64,000 nucleotides of DNA. It comes from Nordella sp. HKS 07. Its GTDB lineage: Bacteria; Pseudomonadota; Alphaproteobacteria; Rhizobiales; Aestuariivirgaceae. Positions 9,579 through 18,462 of the stretch are shown here, piece by piece; position 1 is the first letter of the stretch; each line of letters begins with the position of its first letter. The position numbers were made by a program, and so were the translations under genes. The notes under the pieces were generated by a model. It searched no databases. It had not been told where the DNA came from and saw only the letters and a list, made by a program, of their open reading frames with translations. The stretch spans positions 5,536,001 to 5,600,000 of the forward strand of contig NZ_CP049258.1 of the NCBI RefSeq assembly GCF_011046735.1. Direction: 5' to 3'.

Positions 9579-10051
9579 AACGCGACAAGACCACGGCGGC
9601 AGCCATCAAGACCAAGGCGCATCTCCTCATCGTCGAGGCGCGCTTCTACGCGGATATATGCGATGAGCTCGCCAAGGGTGCCATCGCGGCCATCGAGAAG
9701 GCCGGCGGCAGCTGGGAGCGCGTCGATGTGCCGGGTGCGCTCGAGATTCCGGGCGCCGTCGCTACCGCCGCCAAGACCAAGCGTTTCGATGGATTCGTGG
9801 CGCTGGGCTGCGTGCTGCGCGGCGAGACCTCGCATTACGACATCGTCGCCAATGAATCGGCCCGCGGCCTTATGGATCTCACCATGACCGGGCTCGCCAT
9901 CGGCAACGGGATCCTTACCTGCGAGAACGAAATTCAGGCCTGGGCGCGTGCCCGGGTCACCGAGATGGACAAGGGAGGAGGGGCCGCCGATGCGGCGCTC
10001 GCCATGATCCGCTTCGCCCGCTCCATCAAGAAGAGGCAGCGCAGATCTTGA
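9575..10051 (+). CDS. ribH: 6,7-dimethyl-8-ribityllumazine synthase
   Basis: A 158-residue lumazine synthase that joins 5-amino-6-ribitylaminouracil and dihydroxybutanone phosphate. Family marks are [37 protein letters not shown] with the catalytic His, and [17 protein letters not shown] near the end. The start is GTG inside the ribE stop (GTGA), and its own stop overlaps the TTG start of nusB, so ribE-ribH-nusB form one coupled unit. Confidence 0.95.
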   Translation: MKRDKTTAAAIKTKAHLLIVEARFYADICDELAKGAIAAIEKAGGSWERVDVPGALEIPGAVATAAKTKRFDGFVALGCVLRGETSHYDIVANESARGLMDLTMTGLAIGNGILTCENEIQAWARARVTEMDKGGGAADAALAMIRFARSIKKRQRRS

Positions 10052-10515
10052 CGACTCCCCGCCGTAAGCCGCCTGTGGCGCGCTCCGCCGCGCGCCTGGG
10101 CGCTGTCCAGGCCCTGTATCAGATGGATCTCGCCGGCACCGATGTCGACGAGGTGCTGGCGCAGTTCTCCGCCCGCGCCACCGGTGATGCCTTCGAGGAG
10201 GGCCAGTGCGGCCCCGCTGACTTCCCCTTCCTGAAGGAGATCGTCGACGGCGTCGTGCGCGAGCAGCGCACCATCGACCCCGCTCTCAACCGGCTCCTCG
10301 ACACGGGCTGGCCTCTGCCCCGACTCGACGCCACCTTGCGCGCCATACTGCGCGCCGCGGCTTACGAGATCATGTTCATGGAAAACGTGCCTGCGCGCGT
10401 CGCCATCACGGAGTATCTGGATGTGGCGCATGCCTTCTTCGCCGAGCAGGAGCCGAAGCTCCTCAATGGCGTATTGAACACCCTGGCCCGCCAGCGTCGC
10501 CCGGAAGAGTTCTGA
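10048..10515 (+). CDS. nusB: Transcription antitermination factor NusB
   Basis: A 155-residue all-helical NusB, partner of NusE in rRNA antitermination and RNA processing. Recognisable segments are [14 protein letters not shown] at the N-terminus and [33 protein letters not shown] and [12 protein letters not shown] in the C-terminal half. The TTG start overlaps the ribH stop (TTGA). thiL, which often follows in this order of bacteria, is absent here; a 386-base gap with a structured leader follows instead. Confidence 0.94.
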   Translation: MTTPRRKPPVARSAARLGAVQALYQMDLAGTDVDEVLAQFSARATGDAFEEGQCGPADFPFLKEIVDGVVREQRTIDPALNRLLDTGWPLPRLDATLRAILRAAAYEIMFMENVPARVAITEYLDVAHAFFAEQEPKLLNGVLNTLARQRRPEEF

Positions 10516-10901
10516 TCCTTCACATCTGATGCCGTTGCATTTCGCCTTGACTCATTTGACGTCGAGGCGCAGGAGCAGTGTCGCGTCGGCGCATGAGCGT
10601 CGCCGCATCTCAAAGCATAGGAACAATGGACAATCACCCTAGATGCGGCCGGTCTCGCGGACCGGTCCTGATAGACGATGAAATGGTTTCCGGCGTCTCG
10701 GCCGGGCCGGCGGTGATGGGTTAGGAGCCCGGTCCGCTTGCCTCCCGGGCTGTCGCACACCGGGAAAGGCAAGCCCATGAGTAGCAAGCTCTGTCTCTGA
10801 TTTGGCGTGGCGCGCCCGCTTTTGCGGGTCCGTTCGCGTTCACCTGTTCCGCGGCATCCGCGGGACGGCTTAGTGACCCATGAAGACAACGGAGATATGC
10901 G
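10516..10901 (+). promoter_or_regulatory. Gene-free gap with structured leader of the CorA unit
   Basis: This 386-base gap holds no convincing gene but several strong stem-loops: CCGGTC/GACCGG at 10649-10665, a long-range helix GCTTGCC (10736-10742) with GGCAAGC (10768-10774), an alternative helix AGCCCGG (10726-10732) with CCGGGCT (10745-10751), and ATGGG/CCCAT bracketing the long-range helix. The two helices around 10726-10751 and 10736-10774 share bases and are mutually exclusive, as in a switch. It precedes a small membrane ORF and a CorA transporter, so a metal-sensing leader is possible. I do not recognise a known riboswitch class. Confidence 0.4.
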
Positions 10902-11105
10902 ATGACCCAGCCCTTGAAAAGGAAGGCGTCGAATCTCGAGCGCGAAGTGATCAACGCCGTGATGATCCTGTACGCGCTCATCACGATCGCCATGCTTGCG
11001 ATCCACTATCTGCAGCCGGCCGGCCGGGCGGCAGGAACGTCCTCGACCTCGCCCGCGCATCAGAGCCCGCGCAGCCCCGAAATTCCGCCTGTGCAGGCGC
11101 AATGA
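10902..11105 (+). CDS. Small single-helix membrane protein or leader ORF
   Basis: A 67-residue ORF with a good ribosome site (ACGGAGAT about 7 bases before ATG). It has a basic N-terminus (TQPLKRKAS), one hydrophobic helix around residues 17-37 (INAVMILYALITIAMLAIHY) and a Pro/Ser-rich tail. Its stop overlaps an in-frame ATG of the CorA gene (ATGA at 11102-11105), which suggests translational coupling. I do not recognise the family. It may be a small partner of the transporter or a translated leader. Confidence 0.5.
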   Translation: MTQPLKRKASNLEREVINAVMILYALITIAMLAIHYLQPAGRAAGTSSTSPAHQSPRSPEIPPVQAQ

Positions 11106-11119
11106 GCCGGAGACAGCCC

Positions 11120-12055
11120 ATGAACAGCAACACCGTCGCCAAACTGTCATCGCCCCCGATGCTCGAAGAGATCTGGATCCGCGTCGATGCCGAGAACAAG
11201 GCCGAGGTCGCGCGTGTCGCCGCCAAGTACAGGCTCGAGTTCCCGGCGAGCGCCGAAGGCGTCTTCGAGGACCAGGATTCGGTCTGCCTCAACATCACCC
11301 ATATGATGCCGCAGGGGCAGGAATTCCGCCGCGAGACGATCGTCATCGCCGTCAGCGACAAGGTCGTCGTGACCCTCGAGCCGAAGGGGCATTTCGCGCC
11401 TTTCGACAAAGCGCTGGCGCGCTTCAAGCGTCATCCGGGCCTTGTCCAGTCGTCCTATTCGATCATGCGCACATTGCTCCAGGCCATGAACGACGCCGCC
11501 GCGGAGACGATCGAGATGATCAGCCAGGCGCTCGAAGCTATGAATGACCAGATCGGGGTGATCACCAGCGGCCTCGATTCGTCGGGCCGCGAGATCGGAG
11601 TGAGCGACATCAGCGACACGATGATCGAGCTCAACGAAAAGGAGGAGCTCATCTCGCGCTGTCTCGAATGCCAGCTCTCGCTCGCCCGCGCCGCGCGTTA
11701 TCTGCGCATGGAGATCAATGGCAGCGACAGCGAGCTCAAGAATATGGTCGAGACGCTCCTGTCCGACATCGACGGCGTCAAGCAGCATGCGAGCTTCGAA
11801 CATGAGAAGGTGCGCTATCTGCAGCAGTCGGTGATGACCTCTCTGAACGTCAAGCAGAACCAGATCGTCAAGGTCTTCACCATCATCACCGCTGTGTTCC
11901 TGCCACCGACACTGGTCGCAACTTTCTACGGCATGAACTTCGCCGTCATGCCTGAATTGACCTGGGAACATGGCTTCACCGCGACCATCATCCAGACGTT
12001 GCTCGCCGCTCTTCTGCCCCTGCTTTACATCAAGAAAAAGGGGTGGCTGCGCTGA
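11120..12055 (+). CDS. CorA-family divalent cation transporter
   Basis: A 2-TM CorA-like channel, 311 residues from this start. A large soluble, partly coiled domain is followed by the first membrane helix, the signature YGMNF at its end, a short loop (AVMPELTWEHG) and the second helix, closing with basic KKKGWLR. The GMN motif is the selectivity element of Mg2+/Co2+ channels. GGAG at 11109-11112 supports ATG 11120; ATG 11102 overlapping the small upstream ORF is the alternative, and the longer in-frame extension to 10880 overlaps that ORF and is not supported. Whether it carries Mg2+, Zn2+ or another ion is not decided by sequence. Confidence 0.85.
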   Translation: MNSNTVAKLSSPPMLEEIWIRVDAENKAEVARVAAKYRLEFPASAEGVFEDQDSVCLNITHMMPQGQEFRRETIVIAVSDKVVVTLEPKGHFAPFDKALARFKRHPGLVQSSYSIMRTLLQAMNDAAAETIEMISQALEAMNDQIGVITSGLDSSGREIGVSDISDTMIELNEKEELISRCLECQLSLARAARYLRMEINGSDSELKNMVETLLSDIDGVKQHASFEHEKVRYLQQSVMTSLNVKQNQIVKVFTIITAVFLPPTLVATFYGMNFAVMPELTWEHGFTATIIQTLLAALLPLLYIKKKGWLR

Positions 12056-12176
12056 CACAGCGGCCGGTAATTTTGCAAATTGGGAAAGAGGAGCGGGCCT
12101 TGTCGCTCGCTTCTCTTCATGTCACACCGGACACCTAGAGCAAGGGATGCGCGCTAGCGCGGGATGCACGAAAGCC

Positions 12177-13389
12177 ATGAGCACAGCCGAGATCGCAGTC
12201 CAGTTCGATGACAGTCGGGCGAGACGTAATGCTATGGTGCTGGCGATCGGCCAAGCGCTCTATGGCTCGGCCACCGTGATCATGTTCACGACGGCGGGCC
12301 TCATCGGCGTGCAGATCGCGCCATCCAAGGCCTGGGCCACCTTGCCGATCTCGGCATTCGTCATCGGCACGGCGCTCTCGACCATCCCGGCCGCAATGCT
12401 GATGCGCCATCGGCCGGCGGCCGGGTTTCATGCTCGGCGCCTTCGCCGGTACGGTCGGCGCGCTGATTGGCGTCTATGCGATCTACACGCGCAATTTCCC
12501 GCTCTTCATCCTGGCGACCGTGCTGCAGGGCGTCTATCAGGCATTTGCGCAGCATTCGCGCTTTGCCGCCGCCGATATGGCGAGCCCGTCCTTCCGCCCC
12601 AAGGCGATATCCTGGGTGATGACGGGCGGCGTCGCGGCAGGCCTTCTCGGCACCTCGCTGGTGATGTTCACCACCGATCTTCTGGCGCCGGTGACCTTCG
12701 CCGGCAGCTATGCGGCGATGGCGGTCATTTGCACACTGGCGATCGGTGTCCTGGCCTTCGTCGACATTCCGCGAAAGGAAGAGACAACGGTGGCGGGGGA
12801 GGCGCGCCCGCTCGCCACAATATTCAAACAGCCACGTTTCATCGTCGCGGTGGTCGCCGCCACCTTGAGCTACGGCATGATGAATCTGGTGATGACCGCG
12901 GCCCCCATCGCCATGATCGATTGCGGCTTCTCCACCACCACGGCGGCCTGGGCCATTCAGTGGCACGTGTTGGCGATGTTCGTGCCGAGCTTCTTCACGG
13001 GCCAGATCATCGCCCGCGTAGGTGCCGAGCGGGTCTGCGCCGCCGGACTTCTGCTTCTGGCGGGTGCGGCGACGGCGGGGCTGCTCGGCATCAGCTTCGG
13101 TAATTTCGCCGTGAACCTCATTCTGTTGGGGCTCGGCTGGAACTTCGGCTTTATCGGCGGCACCACGCTGCTCACCGAATGCTACCGCCCGGCCGAGCGT
13201 GAGCGCGTGCAGGGCCTCAACGACTTCATCGTCTTCGGCACCGTCGCCATCGCCTCTCTCACCTCAGGCAAGCTCCTCGACTTGTTCGGCTGGTCGAGCG
13301 TCAATATCGCCGTCTTTCCGACCGTGGCGGTGGCGCTCAGCCTGATCCTGTGGATCATGCTGAGGCGCCGGAAGGCGAGGACGGCTTAA
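12177..13389 (+). pseudogene. MFS transporter, frameshifted near residue 77
   Basis: A roughly 400-residue major facilitator split across two frames. The first part starts at ATG 12177 and covers TM1-2 up to PAAMLMR; the second continues from about 12409 as IGRRPGFMLGAFAGTVGAL to 13389. The join falls in the conserved loop between TM2 and TM3, where the family has MLMRRIGRRxGF. CGCCATC at 12405-12411 reads as if two bases were lost from CGCCGCATC. Both parts look otherwise intact, with all expected helices, so this is a recent mutation or a base error. The substrate is unknown. Confidence 0.8.
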
Positions 13390-13982
13390 GGTTGCGGCGT
13401 AACGGCCGGCGCCGGGAAGTTCGCCAGCTCATTGACGGTCTTGGTCCGCCATTCCTTGAGGGCGGTGATGAAGACTGTCGCATCGTCGCCGTAAGCACGC
13501 CGACTTATGGCGTAGAGCACGATGCCGGGCTTCTCGCCCTTATGCGGCGAGTAGCGATAGCCGTTCCATTCGATGATCAGCTTGCCGTCCTGGCCGGTAG
13601 CGCTGATCAGGAAATCAAGGATCACATCCCCGCTCGCCTCGTTGACGATCGCATCATAGAAGACGAGGGGATCGCTGGCCTTGCGCTTGTCGAGTGTGGC
13701 GATCTGCGCACCCGCCGCATCCTTCGGCGTAATACCCGAGGTGAGAGCCTCGAGGATGAACATATGGGTATAGCGCTCCGACGACTGCCCGGCCGGGAGA
13801 TACTCCTGCTTGAAGTAGTCGGCCGACGGATGCGATGTCCAGGCGAGCGTATAGTCCTGGCCCTCGAAGGAAATCGGGCCCGGCACGCCGAGCCTTTCGG
13901 TCTTATCGTCGCCTTGGGCGAAGGCGGGCACTGCGCAAAAAATGACGACGGCGAGCGCGCGCAGCAACGGACCTATGATCAT
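13386..13982 (-). CDS. Exported protein of unknown function
   Basis: A 198-residue protein on the minus strand with a clear signal peptide (about 1-22, LLRALAVVIFCAVPAFAQ). The mature part has no motif I recognise; it is mixed alpha/beta, with AWTSHPSADYFKQEYLPAGQ and DFLISATGQDGKLIIEWNGYRY as memorable segments. The gene ends four bases inside the end of the convergent MFS gene. A plus-strand ORF in the same place (13350-14006) lacks any start context or signal and is taken as a shadow. Confidence 0.7.
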   Translation of the reverse strand: MIIGPLLRALAVVIFCAVPAFAQGDDKTERLGVPGPISFEGQDYTLAWTSHPSADYFKQEYLPAGQSSERYTHMFILEALTSGITPKDAAGAQIATLDKRKASDPLVFYDAIVNEASGDVILDFLISATGQDGKLIIEWNGYRYSPHKGEKPGIVLYAISRRAYGDDATVFITALKEWRTKTVNELANFPAPAVTPQP

Positions 13983-14154
13983 GAAGCCTCCGGCAATTAT
14001 TGTTGATCCGGGCTTCTGGCACGGTCGGGCGGCAATTGAAAGGCCGTATCAACTCATCCGGGCACTGAGGAGCGAGCCCAGCCCTCAGGAGACCACGATC
14101 CCGCCGCAATCCGGCTGACTTCAAGGTTCATGCTGCATTCAGCTTGGGGCAAGC

Positions 14155-15921
14155 ATGTTTGTGAGTAAAGACGGGACGCGCGACATGACGGATCGTGCCT
14201 TGAGCCAGGTTCCAGGCTACTGGGACATGGCGCTTTTCGAAGCGAAGGCGACAGCCTTCAGAATGAAGCGCAAGGCGCGCGATGCTCTGGGGCGCAGCTC
14301 TGTTCCTCGCCACGGCAAAGGCGCGACGCTTGGTGCGGCTCCCGTTCTGGCCCGCATATCCTCTCCGCTCTGGCACCACCTCGAGGGTGAGAAGGATAGG
14401 GCACTCACCCTTGGCAAGATCCACAACCTGCGCCGCGCCATCCGCCATCTCGACGGCGTCGAAGTGCCGGCCGGCGCCCTTGTCAGCTTCTGGCGCCAGG
14501 TCGGGAGGACCACCAGGCGGCGGGGCTTCGTGCCGGGCCGCGAATTGCGTGAAGGCTGTCTCATCGCCAGTGTCGGCGGCGGGCTGTGCCAGCTTTCGAA
14601 CGCCCTCCACGAGGCAGCCCTCGATGCCGGCTTCGACGTCGTCGAGCGTCATGCCCACAGCTTCGTCGTGCCGGGTTCGCGCGCGGCGTTCGGACGCGAC
14701 GCCACCGTCTTCTGGAACTATGTCGATCTGCGCTTCCGTTCGCCGCGCCCCTTCCGCATCGAGGCGGCCTTGCGCCGCGGCGCGCTCGAGATCGTTCTGC
14801 GCGGGCCGGGAGCCGTTGTTGCGCTCAAGGACGGCGATCTGCGCGAGGACGAGCGCTCTGCTGCCAATGACTGCACCAGCTGCGGCGAGACCGATTGCCG
14901 ACGCCACGATCCCGAACAGCCACTGTCTCGCGATGATCGGGGACCGAAGGCTTGGCTCGTCGATGCGTGCTGGCCGGAATTCTCCATCCTGTTCGCGGCC
15001 ACGGCCCAGGCCGAGGACACTCTTCTACTGCCGCAGCGCCTGCGCGAGAGTGAACGCCATAGCTGGCCGCGCCATGTGGTGACAAGCGAGAGCTGCGCGA
15101 CTCTGGTGGCCCTGCGTCGCGCTCTGGCGCTGCGCCACGCGCCGCGCCAGGGCCGCAGCTTGCAGGATATGCTGCTGCGCTATGACGAGGCGCTCGCTCG
15201 TCACTATGCGAGAAGGCTTTCGCCTCTGCATGAGCATCTGGTAATTTCGCAGAATCTCCTGCCGCATCTGTGGCGGCTCGGCGAGCTGCAGGGGCGCAGC
15301 TTCGATGTGCTGATGGTGCGACATCCGATGGTCGAGCTCGAGGCCAAGCTCGATGCCGCCAAGGCGCGCTATCCGATGAGCCCGACGCTGGGCGATTTCC
15401 GAGCCCCCGACGAAATCGTCGCGGCCGAGAGCGCCGCGCTGGCGCATGCACGCGTACTTTATACGCCACACAGCGGCATCGCCGCGGGCGATCCCGCGCG
15501 CACCCAACGCCTCGACTGGATCATGCCTGCGCCGCGCCGCCGGATCGGCCGTGGCGGCAAGTCCATCCTCTTTCCGGCCTCAGCACTCGCCCGCAAAGGC
15601 GCCTATGCCCTGCGCGAGGCGGTCCGGGGCCTCGATCTCGACATCGTTGTCACCGGAAGGGCATCCGAGCAGGAGGGCGATTTCTGGGGCAAGGTCAGGA
15701 CACGCGGGCTTGATGGCGCGGATTGGCCAAGCCAGATCGCCGCTGTCGTCCTGCCGGCCCTTGTCGAGCATGAGCCTCGGGCGCTGCTCAAGGCGCTGAG
15801 CCATGGCTTGCCCGTCATCGCCACACCGGAATGTGGATTGGGCGGGGCGGCAGGCGTACTGGAAGTGCCGAGTTCTGATACCGAAGGCCTCAGGCAGCAG
15901 TTAGTTCCTTTGTTGGGGTAG
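14155..15921 (+). CDS. VanW-domain protein fused to a glycosyltransferase-like domain
   Basis: A 588-residue protein with two parts. Residues about 70-220 form a VanW domain: NLRRAIRHLDGVEVPAGALVSFW, then FVPGRELREGCLIASVGG with GGLCQLSNALHEAAL and VERHAHS. A short Cys-rich piece (CTSCGETDCRRHD) follows. Residues about 260-588 look like a GT-B glycosyltransferase acceptor/donor half, ending with VVLPALVEHEPRALLKALSHGLPVIATPECGLGG, the usual nucleotide-sugar site. There is no signal peptide. VanW domains occur in glycopeptide-resistance clusters and in surface proteins; the fusion suggests a cytoplasmic role in surface polysaccharide synthesis. ATG 14185 is an alternative start. Confidence 0.7.
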   Translation: MFVSKDGTRDMTDRALSQVPGYWDMALFEAKATAFRMKRKARDALGRSSVPRHGKGATLGAAPVLARISSPLWHHLEGEKDRALTLGKIHNLRRAIRHLDGVEVPAGALVSFWRQVGRTTRRRGFVPGRELREGCLIASVGGGLCQLSNALHEAALDAGFDVVERHAHSFVVPGSRAAFGRDATVFWNYVDLRFRSPRPFRIEAALRRGALEIVLRGPGAVVALKDGDLREDERSAANDCTSCGETDCRRHDPEQPLSRDDRGPKAWLVDACWPEFSILFAATAQAEDTLLLPQRLRESERHSWPRHVVTSESCATLVALRRALALRHAPRQGRSLQDMLLRYDEALARHYARRLSPLHEHLVISQNLLPHLWRLGELQGRSFDVLMVRHPMVELEAKLDAAKARYPMSPTLGDFRAPDEIVAAESAALAHARVLYTPHSGIAAGDPARTQRLDWIMPAPRRRIGRGGKSILFPASALARKGAYALREAVRGLDLDIVVTGRASEQEGDFWGKVRTRGLDGADWPSQIAAVVLPALVEHEPRALLKALSHGLPVIATPECGLGGAAGVLEVPSSDTEGLRQQLVPLLG

Positions 15922-16067
15922 GGGGCATTTCCCAAGCGCCCGCCGAAACTGTGACAATAGCGCCACAGATCCAGGAAATACGTCGAATTTTATTGAAATT
16001 CGCTTGAAGAAAAACCGACGTCAGGGCTCTATGACGGGCGTTACGAATGGTAAGCTAGGGACGGCGG

Positions 16068-17435
16068 ATGAAGACAATATTGCGCGGGGCCGCGGCTCTC
16101 GCGGCGTTGGCTGCTTTTTCAGGTGTGCATGGCACGGCGAAGGCGGCCGATGTGACTTATTCCGAGCCTGTCTATAGCTGGTCGGGCATCTATGTCGGCG
16201 GCTATGTCGGCGCCGGCGCCACGGTAGCGCGGGCCGAGGCGGATGCCGAGATTCCTCAGGTCTTTAGCTTCGACGCGGATTTCAAAGGTATTGGTGGCGA
16301 AGGTCTCCTGGCCGGCGGCCTCATCGGGTATAACTGGCAGGTCTCTGAGCAATTCGTGCTGGGCGTCCAGGGTGATCTCGGCTGGACCGATCTGGAGGCC
16401 AAGCTGGAACTGGGCGACGCCGAAGCCAAAGCGGGTCCTGATTTCATCGCCAACGCCTCGCTGCGTGCCGGCTATCTGGTAACGCCGGAGACGCTCTTCT
16501 ACCTCATCGGCGGCTATAGCTACGCCGAGTACAAGCTCGATCTCGATGGCGGCGATGACTTCGATCAGGACTATGACGGTTTTCATGTCGGCACTGGCAT
16601 GGAAACGCGATTGACCGACCGCCTGACCGCCCGCATTGAATATCGCTACACCAAGTTTGGTGGCGAGGACTGGGATACCGACGGCTTCCTCGAGATCACG
16701 CCGTCCGTCCACACTGGAACGCTCGGCATCGCCTACAATCTGTTCCCGACAGCGGGGGATGGGCAGATTGCGACACCTGTCGCCGATATCGTCGAGCCGC
16801 AAGTGAGCTGGACCGGCTTCTATGTCGGCGCCAATGGCGGAGCCGGTGCGGTGGTCAATCGCATCACGGGCGATGACGTCGATGCGGAATTCGACGGCGT
16901 CGGTGGTGAGGGCATCCTCGGCAGCCTGATGGCCGGCTATAACTGGCAGGCGAGCGAGCGTTTCGTGCTCGGCATTCAGGGCGATATCGGCATAGCCGAC
17001 ATCAAGTCGGAGCTTGATGCATCGCTTGCGGCTGGTCCACTCGGCTTCGGTTTGAATGCCGATGCGAAGCTCGACTGGTTCGCCTCGGCTTCTGTGCGTG
17101 CCGGCTATCTGCCGAGCCCCGATACGATGATCTATGTCATCGGAGGCTATAGCTACGCACATTACAAGCTCGATGGGGAGTTGTCGGTAACCCTGGACGG
17201 AGGCGAAGGCGGCGAAGACTTCAGTGACAGTGCCAAATTCGGCGCGAGCCAGGATTATAACGGCTACCATGTCGGCACCGGTATCGAATCCATGCTGACC
17301 GATAATCTGACGGCACGCGTCGAATATCGCTTCACCCAGTATGGCAAGGAAGACTGGGGCATCGATGGCCTCGAGGTCGCGCCGTCGAGCCACACCGGAA
17401 CGATCGGTTTCGCCTGGCTGTTCAATGACCTGTAA
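16068..17435 (+). CDS. Outer-membrane protein with two tandem beta-barrel units
   Basis: A 455-residue exported protein. Signal peptide about 1-27 (AALAAFSGVHGTAKAAD). The mature part is two homologous copies of an eight-stranded Omp25/Omp31-like barrel, about 38-225 and 245-455. Both begin SWSGIYVGG / SWTGFYVGA, share GVGGEGxLGxLxAGYNWQxSExFVLGxQGD and AxLRAGYL / ASVRAGYL, then IGGYSYAxYKLD, HVGTGxExxLTDxLTARxEYR, and end with HTGTLGIAYNLF and HTGTIGFAWLF. Single copies of this barrel are common in Rhizobiales; a fused pair is unusual. It is monocistronic with a downstream terminator. Confidence 0.85.
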   Translation: MKTILRGAAALAALAAFSGVHGTAKAADVTYSEPVYSWSGIYVGGYVGAGATVARAEADAEIPQVFSFDADFKGIGGEGLLAGGLIGYNWQVSEQFVLGVQGDLGWTDLEAKLELGDAEAKAGPDFIANASLRAGYLVTPETLFYLIGGYSYAEYKLDLDGGDDFDQDYDGFHVGTGMETRLTDRLTARIEYRYTKFGGEDWDTDGFLEITPSVHTGTLGIAYNLFPTAGDGQIATPVADIVEPQVSWTGFYVGANGGAGAVVNRITGDDVDAEFDGVGGEGILGSLMAGYNWQASERFVLGIQGDIGIADIKSELDASLAAGPLGFGLNADAKLDWFASASVRAGYLPSPDTMIYVIGGYSYAHYKLDGELSVTLDGGEGGEDFSDSAKFGASQDYNGYHVGTGIESMLTDNLTARVEYRFTQYGKEDWGIDGLEVAPSSHTGTIGFAWLFNDL

Positions 17436-17458
17436 TCGAATCTAGCTTCGAGTGGGAT

Positions 17459-17484
17459 GGGCGGGCTTCGCGGTCCGCCCTTTT
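17459..17484 (+). terminator. Terminator after the double-barrel OMP gene
   Basis: GGGCGGGC (17459-17466), loop TTCGCG, GTCCGCCC (17473-17480) and a TTTT run. It lies 24 bases after the OMP stop codon. Confidence 0.7.
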
Positions 17485-17546
17485 CATTTGCGGCACTGGA
17501 GCAATTCTGGTCTCATCGCCCGCTCATTTCCATGAAGGCGAACGCG

Positions 17547-18215
17547 ATGACTCAGAAGATATGGACCGCCGTTGACGATTATCTGAGCGACATGCTCGTT
17601 CCGCCCGACAGGGCGCTTGCAGCCGCGCTCGAGGCGAGCGCCGATGCGGGGTTGCCGGAAATCGCGGTGTCGCCCAATCAGGGCAAGCTGCTGATGCTCC
17701 TGGCGCGCTCGATCAATGCCCGTTCGGTACTCGAGATCGGCACGCTTGGCGGCTACAGCACCATCTGGCTCGCCCGTGCTTTGCCGAAGGGCGGTCATGT
17801 CGTGACGCTTGAGGCGGTGCCTACTCATGCCGAGGTAGCGCGCGCCAATTTCAAGCGCGCCCGTCTTGGCGCCATGATCGATGTCAGGCTTGGCAAGGCG
17901 CTCGATCTCCTGCCGAAGCTCGCGACCGAGAAGCGCAAGCCCTTCGACTTCGTCTTCATCGATGCCGACAAGGAGAATATCCCGGATTACTTTGCCTGGG
18001 CTCTGAAGCTCACCCGCCCGGGCAGCCTCATCGTGGTCGACAATGTCATCCGTGGCGGTAGGGTGATCGATGCCCAGACGCGCGATCAGAATATCAGGGG
18101 TGTGCGCCGCTTCAATGAGATGCTGAAGAAGGAGAAGCGGGTCAGCGCCACAACCATCCAGACCGTTGGCGTCAAGGGCTATGACGGTTTCACGCTCGCG
18201 GTGGTGATGAAGTAG
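17547..18215 (+). CDS. SAM-dependent O-methyltransferase, CCoAOMT-like
   Basis: A class I methyltransferase of the caffeoyl-CoA/catechol O-methyltransferase type, 222 residues from this start. SAM-binding motif I is [23 protein letters not shown] holds the acidic ribose ligand; [15 protein letters not shown] and [14 protein letters not shown] carry the metal ligands (Asp, Asp, Asn) that position a catechol-type substrate. AAGG about 8 bases upstream supports ATG 17547; ATG 17532 is also possible. The physiological acceptor is unknown. It is transcribed alone between two unrelated genes. Confidence 0.85.
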   Translation: MTQKIWTAVDDYLSDMLVPPDRALAAALEASADAGLPEIAVSPNQGKLLMLLARSINARSVLEIGTLGGYSTIWLARALPKGGHVVTLEAVPTHAEVARANFKRARLGAMIDVRLGKALDLLPKLATEKRKPFDFVFIDADKENIPDYFAWALKLTRPGSLIVVDNVIRGGRVIDAQTRDQNIRGVRRFNEMLKKEKRVSATTIQTVGVKGYDGFTLAVVMK

Positions 18216-18462
18216 CATCCCTCCGGACAGCAAGGAGCGCGGTCCCGGTTGGATCCGCGCCCTTGAATTCTTCGGCTCGAATCAGTGTTGGGACGCACCC
18301 GAAGCATGGCAAACCTGCCCTTGCGGCGGCTTCTTCCCGGTTGCCATGATCTCGCCATTTTGGCATATCCGAACGATAGTTCCGGGATGCGGGAGGAGGG
18401 GGGAAATCCTAACGCCCGCCTTCGGGGAAAATAAAAACATAAAGGAAACAAAAGGAACGTCC

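Noticed and set aside
13350-14006. 218-residue plus-strand ORF after the MFS gene
   Set aside because: The minus-strand frame has a clean signal peptide; the plus frame overlaps the MFS gene and has no start context.
16119-17393. 424-residue minus-strand ORF over the double-barrel OMP
   Set aside because: The plus strand has a signal peptide and repeated barrel motifs; the antisense frame has neither.
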